Assembly: GCA_003561835.1 (NCBI GenBank)
Contig: PWVN01000212.1
Location: forward strand, 1 to 10,711
Direction: 5' to 3'
DNA length: 10,711 nt
Source of the DNA: Syntrophomonadaceae bacterium
Lineage (GTDB): Bacteria; Bacillota; Dethiobacteria; PWVN01
Positions within the stretch are counted from its first letter, which is position 1. Every line of letters starts with the position of its first letter. Positions 1 through 6,973 of this stretch are shown here, one piece after another. The translations under genes were made by a program, and so were the position numbers. Below the pieces are notes generated by a model. The model was not told where the DNA came from. It was given only the letters and a program-made list of their open reading frames with translations, and did not search any database.

Positions 1-607
1 ATTCCCCGATGACCCGGTCCGTGTTGACGCTGAAGCGGAAGCGGGTATGCCCCCCGTGCTTGAGGCCCAGGAGACCCTCCACCTGGGAAAACTTGGTGAC
101 AAAGCGAAAACGTCCATGGTCCTGCCGGCCAAAAAACTCGATGGCGGCCGCCAGGGAACCAGTGAAGGGCTCCAGGGGCACGGGGTCCGACGTGGCCGAA
201 CCCTCGAAGGTGGTCACCTCCGGGAGCCTCTCTTCCATGTGGGCTTTGGCCCGGTCCAGGATCTCCTCCACATTCACATAGGCCCGCAGGTAGGGCCTCT
301 TCCCCAGGCGGGTGTACAGGTAGCAGTACTCGCACCTGCCGGGGCAGCTGCTGCTCAGGGGCAGCTGGTAGTGGGCCGAGGGCCGGCAGGAAGAAAATTC
401 CCTGGCCCGGTGGACCCTCACCGCCAGGGTCTGTTTCGCTTCCGCCAGGGCCTGGAGGGGGCTGCCGGCGGCCCGGCCCTTGACCCTCCCCCCCGCCTTG
501 ATGATTTCCACCGGGATCCGACGATCCTTAAAATTGTCCAGCATCTCCCGGCCCCGCCGGTAGTCCAGGGCCTTCTCTTCAAAAAAAACCTTCCGGGGCA
601 GCCACAT
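1..607 (-). CDS. splB: Spore photoproduct lyase, N-terminal 202 residues (3' end outside window)
   Basis: Radical-SAM enzyme that reverts the UV lesion 5-thyminyl-5,6-dihydrothymine in spore DNA during germination. Seen: the CX3CX2C cluster motif as CPGRCEYC (Cys88, Cys92, Cys95), flanked by Tyr94 and Tyr96, the position of the radical-relay tyrosines of the Bacillus enzyme; then family-typical blocks TRLGKRPYLRAYVNVEEI, ATSDPVPLEPFTG and HTRFRFSVN. Start is the ATG at 605-607, preceded by an AAAGGAGG ribosome site about 8 bases upstream. The full protein is normally about 340 residues, so the C-terminal part lies beyond position 1. Odd: where the Bacillus subtilis enzyme has hydrogen-donor Cys141 (EAACTSD), this protein has Ala138 (EGSATSD); a Cys is present at position 74 instead. 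Divergent from the metallophosphatase gene. Its presence implies a sporulating host. Identification is secure. Confidence 0.95.
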   Translation of the reverse strand, partial: MWLPRKVFFEEKALDYRRGREMLDNFKDRRIPVEIIKAGGRVKGRAAGSPLQALAEAKQTLAVRVHRAREFSSCRPSAHYQLPLSSSCPGRCEYCYLYTRLGKRPYLRAYVNVEEILDRAKAHMEERLPEVTTFEGSATSDPVPLEPFTGSLAAAIEFFGRQDHGRFRFVTKFSQVEGLLGLKHGGHTRFRFSVNTDRVIGE

Positions 608-678
608 GGGCAGGCCTCCTTTCCAAAGCCTTCACAGGCTTGCCATAAAAAACCCTACCCATATCTTCCCCATCGGGT

Positions 679-684
679 TATAAT
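679..684 (+). promoter_or_regulatory. Possible -10 box (TATAAT) for the metallophosphatase gene
   Basis: The divergent spacer 608-743 contains a perfect TATAAT on the plus strand, 59 bases before the ATG at 744, inside an A/T-rich stretch that stands out from the surroundings. No good -35 hexamer lies 16-18 bases upstream and there is no extended TG motif, so the assignment is weak. Nothing else recognisable was found in the spacer. Confidence 0.3.
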
Positions 685-743
685 CAAATTAAAATATTTC
701 GGAAGGCATTCATAGATCACTATTTTGAGAGGAGCAGTGCGCC

Positions 744-2723
744 ATGCCGAATTTTTTTGCAGCATGGCCCCGGTGGGCCATGGCAGTCGTCCTGGGTATC
801 GCCCTGGCGGCCTCAGCCCTGGCAGCCGCCGCCACCGCGGCCCCGGGAGAAATCTTTTTTACCATCCTCCATACCAACGACGAACACTCAGCCCTGATCC
901 CCTCTCCCCTGGTGGATGACCACCCCACTGAGGCCAACCCCGCCCTGGGGGGCTTCGCCCGCCTGGCCGGCGCTGTGGGGGAGATTCGGGCCGCCAAGGA
1001 TGCCGAGGGGGAAAGGGTTTTTTTGGTCTCCGCCGCGGACTACATGGGAGGTTCCGCCTTCAGCTGGCTGAGCCTGGAGGGGAAGGCGCCGGAACTCAGC
1101 CTGATGCTGGAGTTGGGCTATGATGTGGCCACCATCGGGAATCACGAGTACGACCACGGGCCGGAGGTCCTGGCCCGGTACCTGGCCGACGCCGGTTTCC
1201 CAAACCCCGCCGCCGGCACCGTCATCGTGGCCTCCAACACCCATCCCCCGGCCGGGCACCCCCTGGCGAACCTGGGGATTGAGGAAACCCACCTGGTGCA
1301 AGTGGACGCGAACCTGACGGTGGGTTTTCTGGGCCTCCTGGGAGAGGATGGCCAGCAGAAAGCCCCGGTGACCAAGCCCGTGGAGTTTTCCGACCCCCAT
1401 GAGGCGGCCCGGCGGGCGGCGCAGGAGTTGAAAGCAGCAGGGGCGGATATCATCGTGGCCCTGACCCACTCGGGGGAGGAAGAGGACCGGCTTTTGGCCC
1501 GGGCCGTCCCGGAAATCGACATCATCGTGGGGGGCCACTGCCACACGGCCCTGGAAGAACCCCTGGTGGTGGGGGAAACCTTGATCGTGCAGGCCGGTTC
1601 ATACCTGAAAAACCTGGGCATCCTGGAACTGGGCTTTAACCCGACCACCGGAAAGCTCAGGGTGCGAAACCCGGAGACGGGCCGCCCCCATCTCCTGCCC
1701 CTGGACCACCGGGTACCGGCGGACCCCGTCATGGCCGCCCGGGTGGAAGACTTTACCGGGGAACTGAACGCCCTCATCCAGGCCATGACGGGGGGCCGCT
1801 TCCGGAACATCGCCGACACGGTGGCCTACACTTCCTTCCCCCTGCCCAACACCCCCTTTCAGGAATCCCCCCTTCGCAACTTCGTGGCCGATGCCATGCG
1901 GTTTGGGGCCCAGGAAGCTTTGGGGGAACGGGTGGACTTCGCTTTCCAATTCAACGGGACCCTCCGGGGGGACCTGGTGCCGGGGTCCATGGCCTACTCC
2001 AGGGATAAAGTCTCCTTTTACGACCTGGTGGACCTGGTGGGCCTGGGTTCCGGACCCGACGGCCGGGCCGGCTACCCCCTGGTTTCCACCTATCTTACGG
2101 GGGAAGAAGTCCGCAGGGCCCTGGAGGTCTTCGTCCTCCTCTCGGAGATGATGGGCAACGCCTTCTACCCCCAGCTCTCCGGACTGCGGATGAACTACGA
2201 CCCGGCCCGGGCCATCCTCTTCTGGGTCCCCGTCAAGAACATCCCCGTACCCACCACCCGGGCCGTCCTGAAGGCGGAGCGGTATATAGGGGAGGGGATC
2301 CAGCAGGAGGGTGAATTCGTTTCTCTTGAGCGGGGGGACGAAACCCTCTACCACGTGGTGGTGGACAACTTTGCCGCCGCCTTCCTGCCCATGGTGGGAG
2401 ACCTGCTGCCCAGCCTGGCCCTGGTTCCCAAGGACAGGGAAGGGAATCCGGTGGATATCGCGGCAGGAATCATCTACCGGGACGGGCAAGAGCTCAAGAT
2501 GTGGCAGACGGTGGTGGAATATGCCGCCGCCCAACCCCCGGGCCCCGACGGTAACCCCTGGATCCCCGGCTACTATGACGGGGCGGCCGGACGCCTGGTC
2601 CAGGTCCGGACCATCCCCCTGCTCCTCTGGCCCGGCCTGGCCCTCCTCTTCCTCCTGGCCCTCCTCCTCTTCTTCCTGAAGCGGCGGCGGGCCGGAAAGC
2701 GGCGGGCGAGCGGCTCCCTGTAA
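744..2723 (+). CDS. Secreted, C-terminally anchored bifunctional metallophosphatase/5'-nucleotidase
   Basis: UshA/5'-nucleotidase family enzyme of 659 residues, expected to hydrolyse nucleotides or other phosphoesters outside the cell using two metal ions. Seen: signal peptide (hydrophobic 12-33, Ala-rich cleavage area); metallophosphatase domain with all usual ligands, Asp46 and His48 (TNDEH), Asp99 (AADYMGG), Asn133/His134 (GNHEYDHG), His242 (THSG), His265 and His267 (GGHCHT); a C-terminal nucleotidase domain from about 355 (QESPLRNFVADA, NGTLRGDLVPG). A single membrane helix at about 623-645 is followed by a KRRRAGKRR tail, so the enzyme should face outward with a short cytoplasmic tail. 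There is no LPXTG motif. The usual GD before the third ligand is AD here. The usual PF substrate-pocket block after the NGTLRG motif is not evident, so the exact substrate is uncertain. Start: ATG 744 with GAGAGGAG at 727-734. lit follows 23 bases downstream, so they are probably co-transcribed. Confidence 0.88.
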   Translation: MPNFFAAWPRWAMAVVLGIALAASALAAAATAAPGEIFFTILHTNDEHSALIPSPLVDDHPTEANPALGGFARLAGAVGEIRAAKDAEGERVFLVSAADYMGGSAFSWLSLEGKAPELSLMLELGYDVATIGNHEYDHGPEVLARYLADAGFPNPAAGTVIVASNTHPPAGHPLANLGIEETHLVQVDANLTVGFLGLLGEDGQQKAPVTKPVEFSDPHEAARRAAQELKAAGADIIVALTHSGEEEDRLLARAVPEIDIIVGGHCHTALEEPLVVGETLIVQAGSYLKNLGILELGFNPTTGKLRVRNPETGRPHLLPLDHRVPADPVMAARVEDFTGELNALIQAMTGGRFRNIADTVAYTSFPLPNTPFQESPLRNFVADAMRFGAQEALGERVDFAFQFNGTLRGDLVPGSMAYSRDKVSFYDLVDLVGLGSGPDGRAGYPLVSTYLTGEEVRRALEVFVLLSEMMGNAFYPQLSGLRMNYDPARAILFWVPVKNIPVPTTRAVLKAERYIGEGIQQEGEFVSLERGDETLYHVVVDNFAAAFLPMVGDLLPSLALVPKDREGNPVDIAAGIIYRDGQELKMWQTVVEYAAAQPPGPDGNPWIPGYYDGAAGRLVQVRTIPLLLWPGLALLFLLALLLFFLKRRRAGKRRASGSL

Positions 2724-2746
2724 AACCTTGCCTGTGGGAGGTTCCT

Positions 2747-3478
2747 ATGAAGAGAACAGCGCAACTGGTCATCATCCTCACCCTGCCCCTGGTCCTCCTC
2801 TTCACCTCTTTGGAGGCCCTGGCCTTTCAGCGGGCCTATTACGGCCTGCAGTTTTCCCGCTACAGCATTGAAGATGCGACAGGTATGGAGAGGGAAGACC
2901 TCCTGTATACCATGGACCAGGTCATGGCCTACCTCCGGGGGGACCGGGAAGACCTGGTGGTCATCTCCCGGGTCCGGGGGGAGGAGAGGGAGATCTTCGG
3001 CCGGCGAGAGAAGGACCACATGGTGGATGTCCTGCACCTCTTCCAGGGGGGCTTTCGGATACGCAATATCGCCCTGGTTTCCTTCCTGGCCTCCCTGGGG
3101 TTTCTCCTCCTTAAAGGGGCAAAGGAGAAGGCCGCTGCCGCCCTGGCCTGGGCCGGCTGGCTCCCCCTCACCCTGGCCGCCCTCATCGGCGGGGTGGCGG
3201 CGGCAAACTTCTCCCCCTATTTTGTCCTCTTTCACGAGGTCTTCTTCGACAACGACCTGTGGATCCTGGACCCCTCCCGGGAAATCCTCATCCAGATGCT
3301 CCCCGAGGGCTTCTTTCGGGATACCGCCCTCCTGTGGGTGGGTACCTTCGCCCTCTTGAGCTTCCTGACGGGCCTTTTGTCCCTCCTCTACCTGCGCCGC
3401 CGGAAAAGGGGCCTGCCGGCAGCTCCCTTTATTAACCACTTCAATACAGGCTTCATCCATGATAAAATTTCTATATAA
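2747..3478 (+). CDS. lit: Lit-type lipoprotein intramolecular transacylase (TIGR01906/DUF1461 membrane protein)
   Basis: Polytopic membrane protein of 243 residues. Members of this family (Lit of Enterococcus faecalis and Bacillus cereus) move an acyl chain from the glyceryl group of a diacyl lipoprotein to its N-terminal cysteine, giving the lyso-form lipoprotein. Seen: four hydrophobic helices at about 4-26, 106-122, 131-152 and 193-216; a large extracytoplasmic loop after helix 1 containing EKDHMVDV (His91); a second loop with FHEVFFDNDLWILDP (His163) and the MLPEGFF block. The two histidines are 72 residues apart, the same spacing as the two functional histidines I recall for B. cereus Lit (85 and 157). 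Start ATG 2747 has a GGGAGG ribosome site just upstream. It is second in an operon with the metallophosphatase; no terminator follows, so transcription may continue into pepF. Family membership is clear; the biochemical role is inferred from the characterised members. Confidence 0.82.
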   Translation: MKRTAQLVIILTLPLVLLFTSLEALAFQRAYYGLQFSRYSIEDATGMEREDLLYTMDQVMAYLRGDREDLVVISRVRGEEREIFGRREKDHMVDVLHLFQGGFRIRNIALVSFLASLGFLLLKGAKEKAAAALAWAGWLPLTLAALIGGVAAANFSPYFVLFHEVFFDNDLWILDPSREILIQMLPEGFFRDTALLWVGTFALLSFLTGLLSLLYLRRRKRGLPAAPFINHFNTGFIHDKISI

Positions 3479-3584
3479 CTATAGGCCGCAGCGGAGGTAA
3501 CCCATGAGATTCCATCCCTTCTCCCTCCTGCTCCAGACAAAGATAGGGGCTCGCAAACATGAACATACTATACATAACCGGGAT

Positions 3585-3604
3585 CCGGCGGCAGCTGCTG
3601 CCGG
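3585..3604 (+). promoter_or_regulatory. Stem-loop abutting the pepF ribosome site
   Basis: An inverted repeat CCGGCGGC (3585-3592) - AGCT - GCTGCCGG (3597-3604) can form an 8-bp stem with one G-U pair. It ends one base before the AAAAGGAGG ribosome site of pepF. No U-tract follows, so it is not a standard terminator. In mRNA it could influence access to the ribosome site or act as an RNA-stability element after lit. Function is inference. Confidence 0.45.
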
Positions 3605-3605
3605 G

Positions 3606-3614
3606 AAAAGGAGG
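3606..3614 (+). promoter_or_regulatory. Ribosome binding site that fixes the pepF start
   Basis: AAAAGGAGG with a 7-base spacer to ATG 3622. An in-frame ATG at 3559 would add 21 residues but has only a weak G-run upstream. The added residues also fall before the point where PepF proteins normally begin. Confidence 0.85.
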
Positions 3615-3621
3615 TTTAAAC

Positions 3622-5436
3622 ATGGAAAAGAAAAAGGAGAAAGGTTTGCCCCTGCGACAGGATATCCCCGCTCGCTACAGATGGAAGCTGGAGCTGATGT
3701 ACCCAAAGGTTCAGGATTGGGAGGAGGATTTCCGCCGGGTGGAGGAACTGCTGCCCCGGGCGGCAGCCAGGAAAGGCACCCTGGGAGATTCAGCCCGGGA
3801 CCTCCACCAGGCCCTCAGGCTGCAGGACCAGGTGAGGGTACGGATGGAAAAGCTCTACGCCTACGCCAAGATGAGGCGGGATGAGGACAGCACCCTGAGC
3901 AGCAGCCAGGAACTTTTAGACAGGGCCCTGGCCCTGGCAGCCCGGGCCGAAGAGGCTCTGGCCTTCATCAAGCCCGAACTCCTCCGGCTGGATGCCGGCG
4001 CTTTGCAGGACTATCTCCAGGATGAGGGGCTGGCCCACTACCGCCACTATCTGGAGGATATAACCCGGCTGCGGGACCATGTCCTTACGGAAAAGGAGGA
4101 AGAACTCCTTTCCCGGGCGGGAGAGGTTCTGGAAACCCCGGAGAATGTCTTCAGCATGCTCCTGAATGCCGACATCACCTTCCCCGCCATCCGGGACGCC
4201 GAAGGGGAAGAGACGGCCATGACCAGCGGCCGGTTTGTGGCCTTCCTGCAGTCGCCGGAACGCCGGGTGCGAAAGGAAGCCTTCACCTCCATGTTCGCCA
4301 CCCTGGAGGGCTTTAAAAATACCCTCAACGCTTCCCTGAGCGCCGCCGTCAAAAAGAACATCTTCCTGAGCCGGTCCCGAAACTATGCCTCCAGCCTGGA
4401 GCACTATCTGGATCGGGACCGCATCCCTACGCGGGTCTACCACAATGTGGTGGATACGGTGAACCGGAACCTGGCCCCCCTGCACCGGTACGTGGATGTA
4501 AAAAAAGAGGCCCTCGGCCTGGACCGGGTGCATTTCTATGACCTCTATGTCCCCCTGACGGGAGAGCGGCAGGAGAAGAAATACTCCTTTGAAGAGGCCC
4601 GGGAGATTGTCCTGGCAGCCCTGGAACCCCTGGGGGAGGATTACCGGAAAACGGTGCGGGAGGCCTTTACCGCCCGGTGGATCGATGTGTACGAGAACAA
4701 GGGGAAAACCTTCGGTGCCTACTCCTTCGGCACCTACGAAAGCCCCCCCTTTATCTTGATGAATTTCAACGGCACCTTGAACGATATCTTTACCCTGGCC
4801 CATGAACTGGGGCATTCCCTCCACAGTTACTATGCCACCCGGGAGCAGCCCTACATCTATTCCCTCTACACCATTTTTTCCGCCGAGGTGGCCTCCACCA
4901 CCAATGAAGCCCTGCTGGTCCACCACCTGCTGCAGGAATCCCCCCCCGGGGAGAGGGCTGCCATCTTGAACCAGTACCTGGAGGGCATCCGCGGCACCCT
5001 GTTCCGGCAGACCCTCTTCGCTGAATTCGAACTCAAGATCCATACCATGGCCGAGGCCGGGGAGGCCCTGACGGCAGAAAAGCTGTCGGCCCTGTGGCTG
5101 GAGCTGAACCGCCGGTATTACGGGGAGAGCTTTGCCGCCGATTCCCTGCTGGGCATGGAATGGGCCCGGATTCCCCACTTCTACTACAATTTTTATGTCT
5201 ATAAATATGTGACGGGCTTTGCCGCCGGCACCGCCCTGGCCAAAAAGATCCTGGAGGAGGGAGACCGGGCCCGGAACCGGTATATCGGCTTCCTGAAGAA
5301 AGGCGGTTCCGCTTACTCCCTGGACATCCTCCGGGAGGCCGGGGTGGATATGGAAGAGCCAAAACCCCTGGAGGAGACCATCCGGGTTTTTGCCCGGCAG
5401 CTGGAGGAACTGCGCCGGGCCCTTCCTTCAGAATAA
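3622..5436 (+). CDS. pepF: Oligoendopeptidase F, M3B family zinc metallopeptidase
   Basis: Cytoplasmic zinc endopeptidase that cuts short peptides, a role in peptide turnover. With the chosen start it is 604 residues, the usual length for PepF. Seen: N-terminal helical region beginning LPLRQDIPARYRWKLELMYP; catalytic motif HELGHSLHSYY with His394, Glu395 and His398; third zinc ligand Glu422 in SAEVASTTNEALL, 24 residues after the second His; then the usual QPYIYSLYTIF-type lid segment between them and the C-terminal substrate region FYYNFYVYKYVTGFAAG. No signal peptide. It lies 143 bases after lit on the same strand, with a leader that contains a stem-loop, a short overlapping reading frame with its own ribosome site, and a CATACTA -10-like box. 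Its 3' end is closed by the terminator at 5437-5464. Identification is secure. Confidence 0.96.
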   Translation: MEKKKEKGLPLRQDIPARYRWKLELMYPKVQDWEEDFRRVEELLPRAAARKGTLGDSARDLHQALRLQDQVRVRMEKLYAYAKMRRDEDSTLSSSQELLDRALALAARAEEALAFIKPELLRLDAGALQDYLQDEGLAHYRHYLEDITRLRDHVLTEKEEELLSRAGEVLETPENVFSMLLNADITFPAIRDAEGEETAMTSGRFVAFLQSPERRVRKEAFTSMFATLEGFKNTLNASLSAAVKKNIFLSRSRNYASSLEHYLDRDRIPTRVYHNVVDTVNRNLAPLHRYVDVKKEALGLDRVHFYDLYVPLTGERQEKKYSFEEAREIVLAALEPLGEDYRKTVREAFTARWIDVYENKGKTFGAYSFGTYESPPFILMNFNGTLNDIFTLAHELGHSLHSYYATREQPYIYSLYTIFSAEVASTTNEALLVHHLLQESPPGERAAILNQYLEGIRGTLFRQTLFAEFELKIHTMAEAGEALTAEKLSALWLELNRRYYGESFAADSLLGMEWARIPHFYYNFYVYKYVTGFAAGTALAKKILEEGDRARNRYIGFLKKGGSAYSLDILREAGVDMEEPKPLEETIRVFARQLEELRRALPSE

Positions 5437-5464
5437 AAAAGACGGCCCCGGGCCGTCCTTTTTA
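5437..5464. terminator. Bidirectional rho-independent terminator between pepF and the hydrolase
   Basis: GACGGCC (5441-5447) pairs with GGCCGTC (5451-5457) around a 3-base loop. The stem is preceded by an A-run (5435-5440) and followed by CTTTTT, so it can terminate both convergent genes. It directly follows the pepF stop and overlaps the stop codon of the hydrolase (5462-5464). Confidence 0.9.
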
Positions 5465-6238
5465 TTCCTGCATCAGTTCTGCAGCAAAACCGTCCAGGCT
5501 TCTGCCCAGATCCCGGGGCTTTTCCACCATCAACATGTGGCCGCCGCCCGGGATGACCTCAAGCCGCGCTTTTTCCATCCTGTCCGCCAGGTAGGCGGAG
5601 TACTTCAGGGGGGTCATGCGGTCCTCGTCGCCGCAGATGATGAGGCTTGGGGTTCGGATTTGCCCCACCTCCTGCAGGCGGTCAAAGCTGTTGCAGGCCA
5701 GGAAGTCCCCGTAGACAATCTCCCGGGAGGGGAAGCCCCACTGCTGCTGCCACTTTTGAATGTGTACCAGGGGGACGCCCGGGGAAAAGGCATACTTGGA
5801 CAGCAGGACCTTCAGCTTGTCCATGTCTCCCTCCAGGCAGATCTCCAGAAACAAAGGCGCCACCTTGAGGCGGGCCCCCGTGGCGATGAGGGCCAGTCCC
5901 CTGAGGTCTCCGGGGTACTTCAGGGCATAGTCCATGGCAATGGCCCCACCCATGGAATGGCCGCACAGGATGAAGTTGGACAGGTTCAAGGTGTCGGTAA
6001 AAGAGCGCACCACCTTGACATAGGAGTTTACGGAGCGGCTTCCCCGGCCGCTGGAATTCCCGTGGCCCGGCAGGTCCAGGGCCACCACCCGGTGGTCTGT
6101 TTCCAGTTCCGCCAGGACTTTTTGCCAATGCAGGCTGGATCCTGCCGCCCCATGGAGAAACAGGAAGGTGGCTCCCCTGGCCATATCCCCCTTATCCTCA
6201 AAGTACAGCAAATCTTCGGCTGCTTTTATCCTGGGCAC
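5462..6238 (-). CDS. Alpha/beta-fold hydrolase (serine hydrolase)
   Basis: Cytoplasmic alpha/beta hydrolase of 258 residues. Seen: oxyanion-region motif HGAAGSS (from His29); DLPGHGNSSG; nucleophile elbow GHSMGG with Ser95; acid in GDEDRMTP (Asp206); catalytic His234 in GGGHML. The complete Ser-Asp-His triad and the short cap (about 130-185) fit esterase, lipase or C-C bond hydrolase subfamilies. The sequence does not decide the substrate; the family is too broad for a finer call. Start is GTG (6236-6238) with an AGGAGG ribosome site about 7 bases upstream. It is a single-gene unit: convergent with pepF and cut off from the upstream PspC gene by 202 bases that include that gene's terminator. 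I see no convincing SigA promoter in front of it. Confidence 0.88.
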   Translation of the reverse strand: MPRIKAAEDLLYFEDKGDMARGATFLFLHGAAGSSLHWQKVLAELETDHRVVALDLPGHGNSSGRGSRSVNSYVKVVRSFTDTLNLSNFILCGHSMGGAIAMDYALKYPGDLRGLALIATGARLKVAPLFLEICLEGDMDKLKVLLSKYAFSPGVPLVHIQKWQQQWGFPSREIVYGDFLACNSFDRLQEVGQIRTPSLIICGDEDRMTPLKYSAYLADRMEKARLEVIPGGGHMLMVEKPRDLGRSLDGFAAELMQE

Positions 6239-6403
6239 CCTGGCCCTCCTCCCGTAAAGGAATGAAATAACTTGGCTCTACTCAAGGCAACATTGCCCGT
6301 ATGAATTAGTTAAATTCTTCACAAATCCAGATTTTCCTGCCTCCTAATACCTTTTCCCCCAACTTTTTTCCCGGCCGCCAGTCTGCGGGAGCCAATGGGA
6401 CCC

Positions 6404-6430
6404 AAGAAAAAGGAGAACCAAAGGCTCTCC
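6404..6430 (-). terminator. Rho-independent terminator of the PspC-domain gene
   Basis: Read on the minus strand: GGAGAGCC - TTT - GGTTCTCC, an 8-bp stem with one G-U pair and a 3-base loop, followed by TTTTTCTT. It lies 10 bases beyond the stop of the PspC gene and shows the hydrolase downstream is a separate unit. The rest of the 6239-6440 spacer holds a small GGCAA/TTGCC dyad near 6281-6292 but no clear promoter. Confidence 0.82.
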
Positions 6431-6440
6431 AACATCTTGT

Positions 6441-6902
6441 CTACTCGCTGCTTTTTACTCCCCTAACCAGAAAGAAAAGCCCCAAAAAGATCAGCAGTAC
6501 GGGCCAGTACCGCCACAGGAGGTAGCGGGGGAAGAACTGGCTGGCAAAGAAATATACCCCTGCCAGGATAAAGATCAATCCCACCAGCCTGTTCCGCTCC
6601 CGGGTGGCCTTCTCTTCCCCTGCGGGCGAAGGCCTCTCCTCCTCCACCTCCGGGCAAAGGCCTCCTTCATCCCGGGGGTCTTCTAGGAGTTCAGTTTTTT
6701 TTTCCTCGCTGTAGCCTGCAGGCTCCTGGGGAATGATGACCCAGGCCACCAGATAGGCCAGCACCCCGGCTCCTCCCGCAAAAAAGGAAAGGACCCAGAG
6801 CAACCGGATGATGGTCACATCCACATCAAAATACTCCGCCAGCCCGCCGCATACGCCTCCCATCATGATCTGGGTACGCGAACGGTACAATCTTTTCGCC
6901 AC
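6441..6902 (-). CDS. PspC-domain membrane protein, envelope-stress type
   Basis: Membrane protein of 153 residues. Seen: PspC domain at 4-58 (RLYRSRTQIMMGGVCGGLAE, then EYFDVDVTIIRLLW, one helix about 33-56 ending in VAWVIIP); a charged, Glu-rich cytoplasmic linker at about 62-104; and a C-terminal pair of hydrophobic segments (107-123 and 131-147, with YWPVLLIFLGLFFL) like the membrane part of LiaF-type proteins. Family members are linked to phage-shock and cell-envelope stress responses; the exact role here is unknown. Start: the GTG at 6900-6902 is chosen because GGGAGGG (6909-6915) sits 6 bases upstream and the product then begins MAKRLYRSR, as in the family. The upstream in-frame TTG at 6906-6908 touches the ribosome site and cannot be used well. 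Divergent from the small gene at 7095. Confidence 0.87.
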   Translation of the reverse strand: MAKRLYRSRTQIMMGGVCGGLAEYFDVDVTIIRLLWVLSFFAGGAGVLAYLVAWVIIPQEPAGYSEEKKTELLEDPRDEGGLCPEVEEERPSPAGEEKATRERNRLVGLIFILAGVYFFASQFFPRYLLWRYWPVLLIFLGLFFLVRGVKSSE

Positions 6903-6908
6903 AACCAA

Positions 6909-6915
6909 CCCTCCC
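6909..6915 (-). promoter_or_regulatory. Ribosome binding site that decides the PspC gene start
   Basis: GGGAGGG on the minus strand. It has zero spacing to the TTG at 6908 and 6-base spacing to the GTG at 6902, so it favours the GTG. Confidence 0.75.
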
Positions 6916-6949
6916 GTCCTGAATTATCAATTTCTTTTCACCACATACT

Positions 6950-6955
6950 ATTATA
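6950..6955 (-). promoter_or_regulatory. Candidate -10 box of the PspC gene
   Basis: Minus-strand TATAAT, about 48 bases before the GTG start. The -35 position holds no TTGACA-like hexamer but falls at the edge of the TTCCTTAA dyad (6974-6992). This fits a promoter that depends on a DNA-binding regulator, though it could also be a chance match in an A/T-rich spacer. Confidence 0.45.
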
Positions 6956-6973
6956 ACTCATTCGCCGGCAAAT

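Noticed and set aside
47..715. 222-codon open frame on the plus strand opposite splB
   Set aside because: The minus-strand frame is unmistakably SplB with the radical-SAM motif; the plus frame has no recognisable feature.
605..743. SigG promoter for splB on the minus strand (GAATG ... GATTATA)
   Set aside because: Both boxes partly match, and splB is SigG-controlled in Bacillus, but the spacing is 21 bases instead of 17-18 and the -10 lacks the leading C. Not strong enough to annotate.
2600..2723. Sortase (LPXTG) cell-wall anchor on the metallophosphatase
   Set aside because: The hydrophobic helix plus basic tail looks similar, but no LPXTG-like motif precedes it; a plain membrane anchor explains it.
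3504..3884. A real 126-residue gene starting at 3504
   Set aside because: The ribosome site is good, but most of the frame lies over the start of pepF in another frame and the product has no recognisable domain. Kept only as part of the leader finding.
3916..5178. 420-codon open frame on the minus strand opposite pepF
   Set aside because: Low-complexity Gly/Gln/Val-rich product with no motif and no ribosome site; pepF on the other strand is certain.
5390..6265. 291-codon open frame on the plus strand opposite the hydrolase
   Set aside because: It crosses the terminator at 5437-5464 and lies opposite a clear alpha/beta hydrolase with full triad; the product is a composition artefact.
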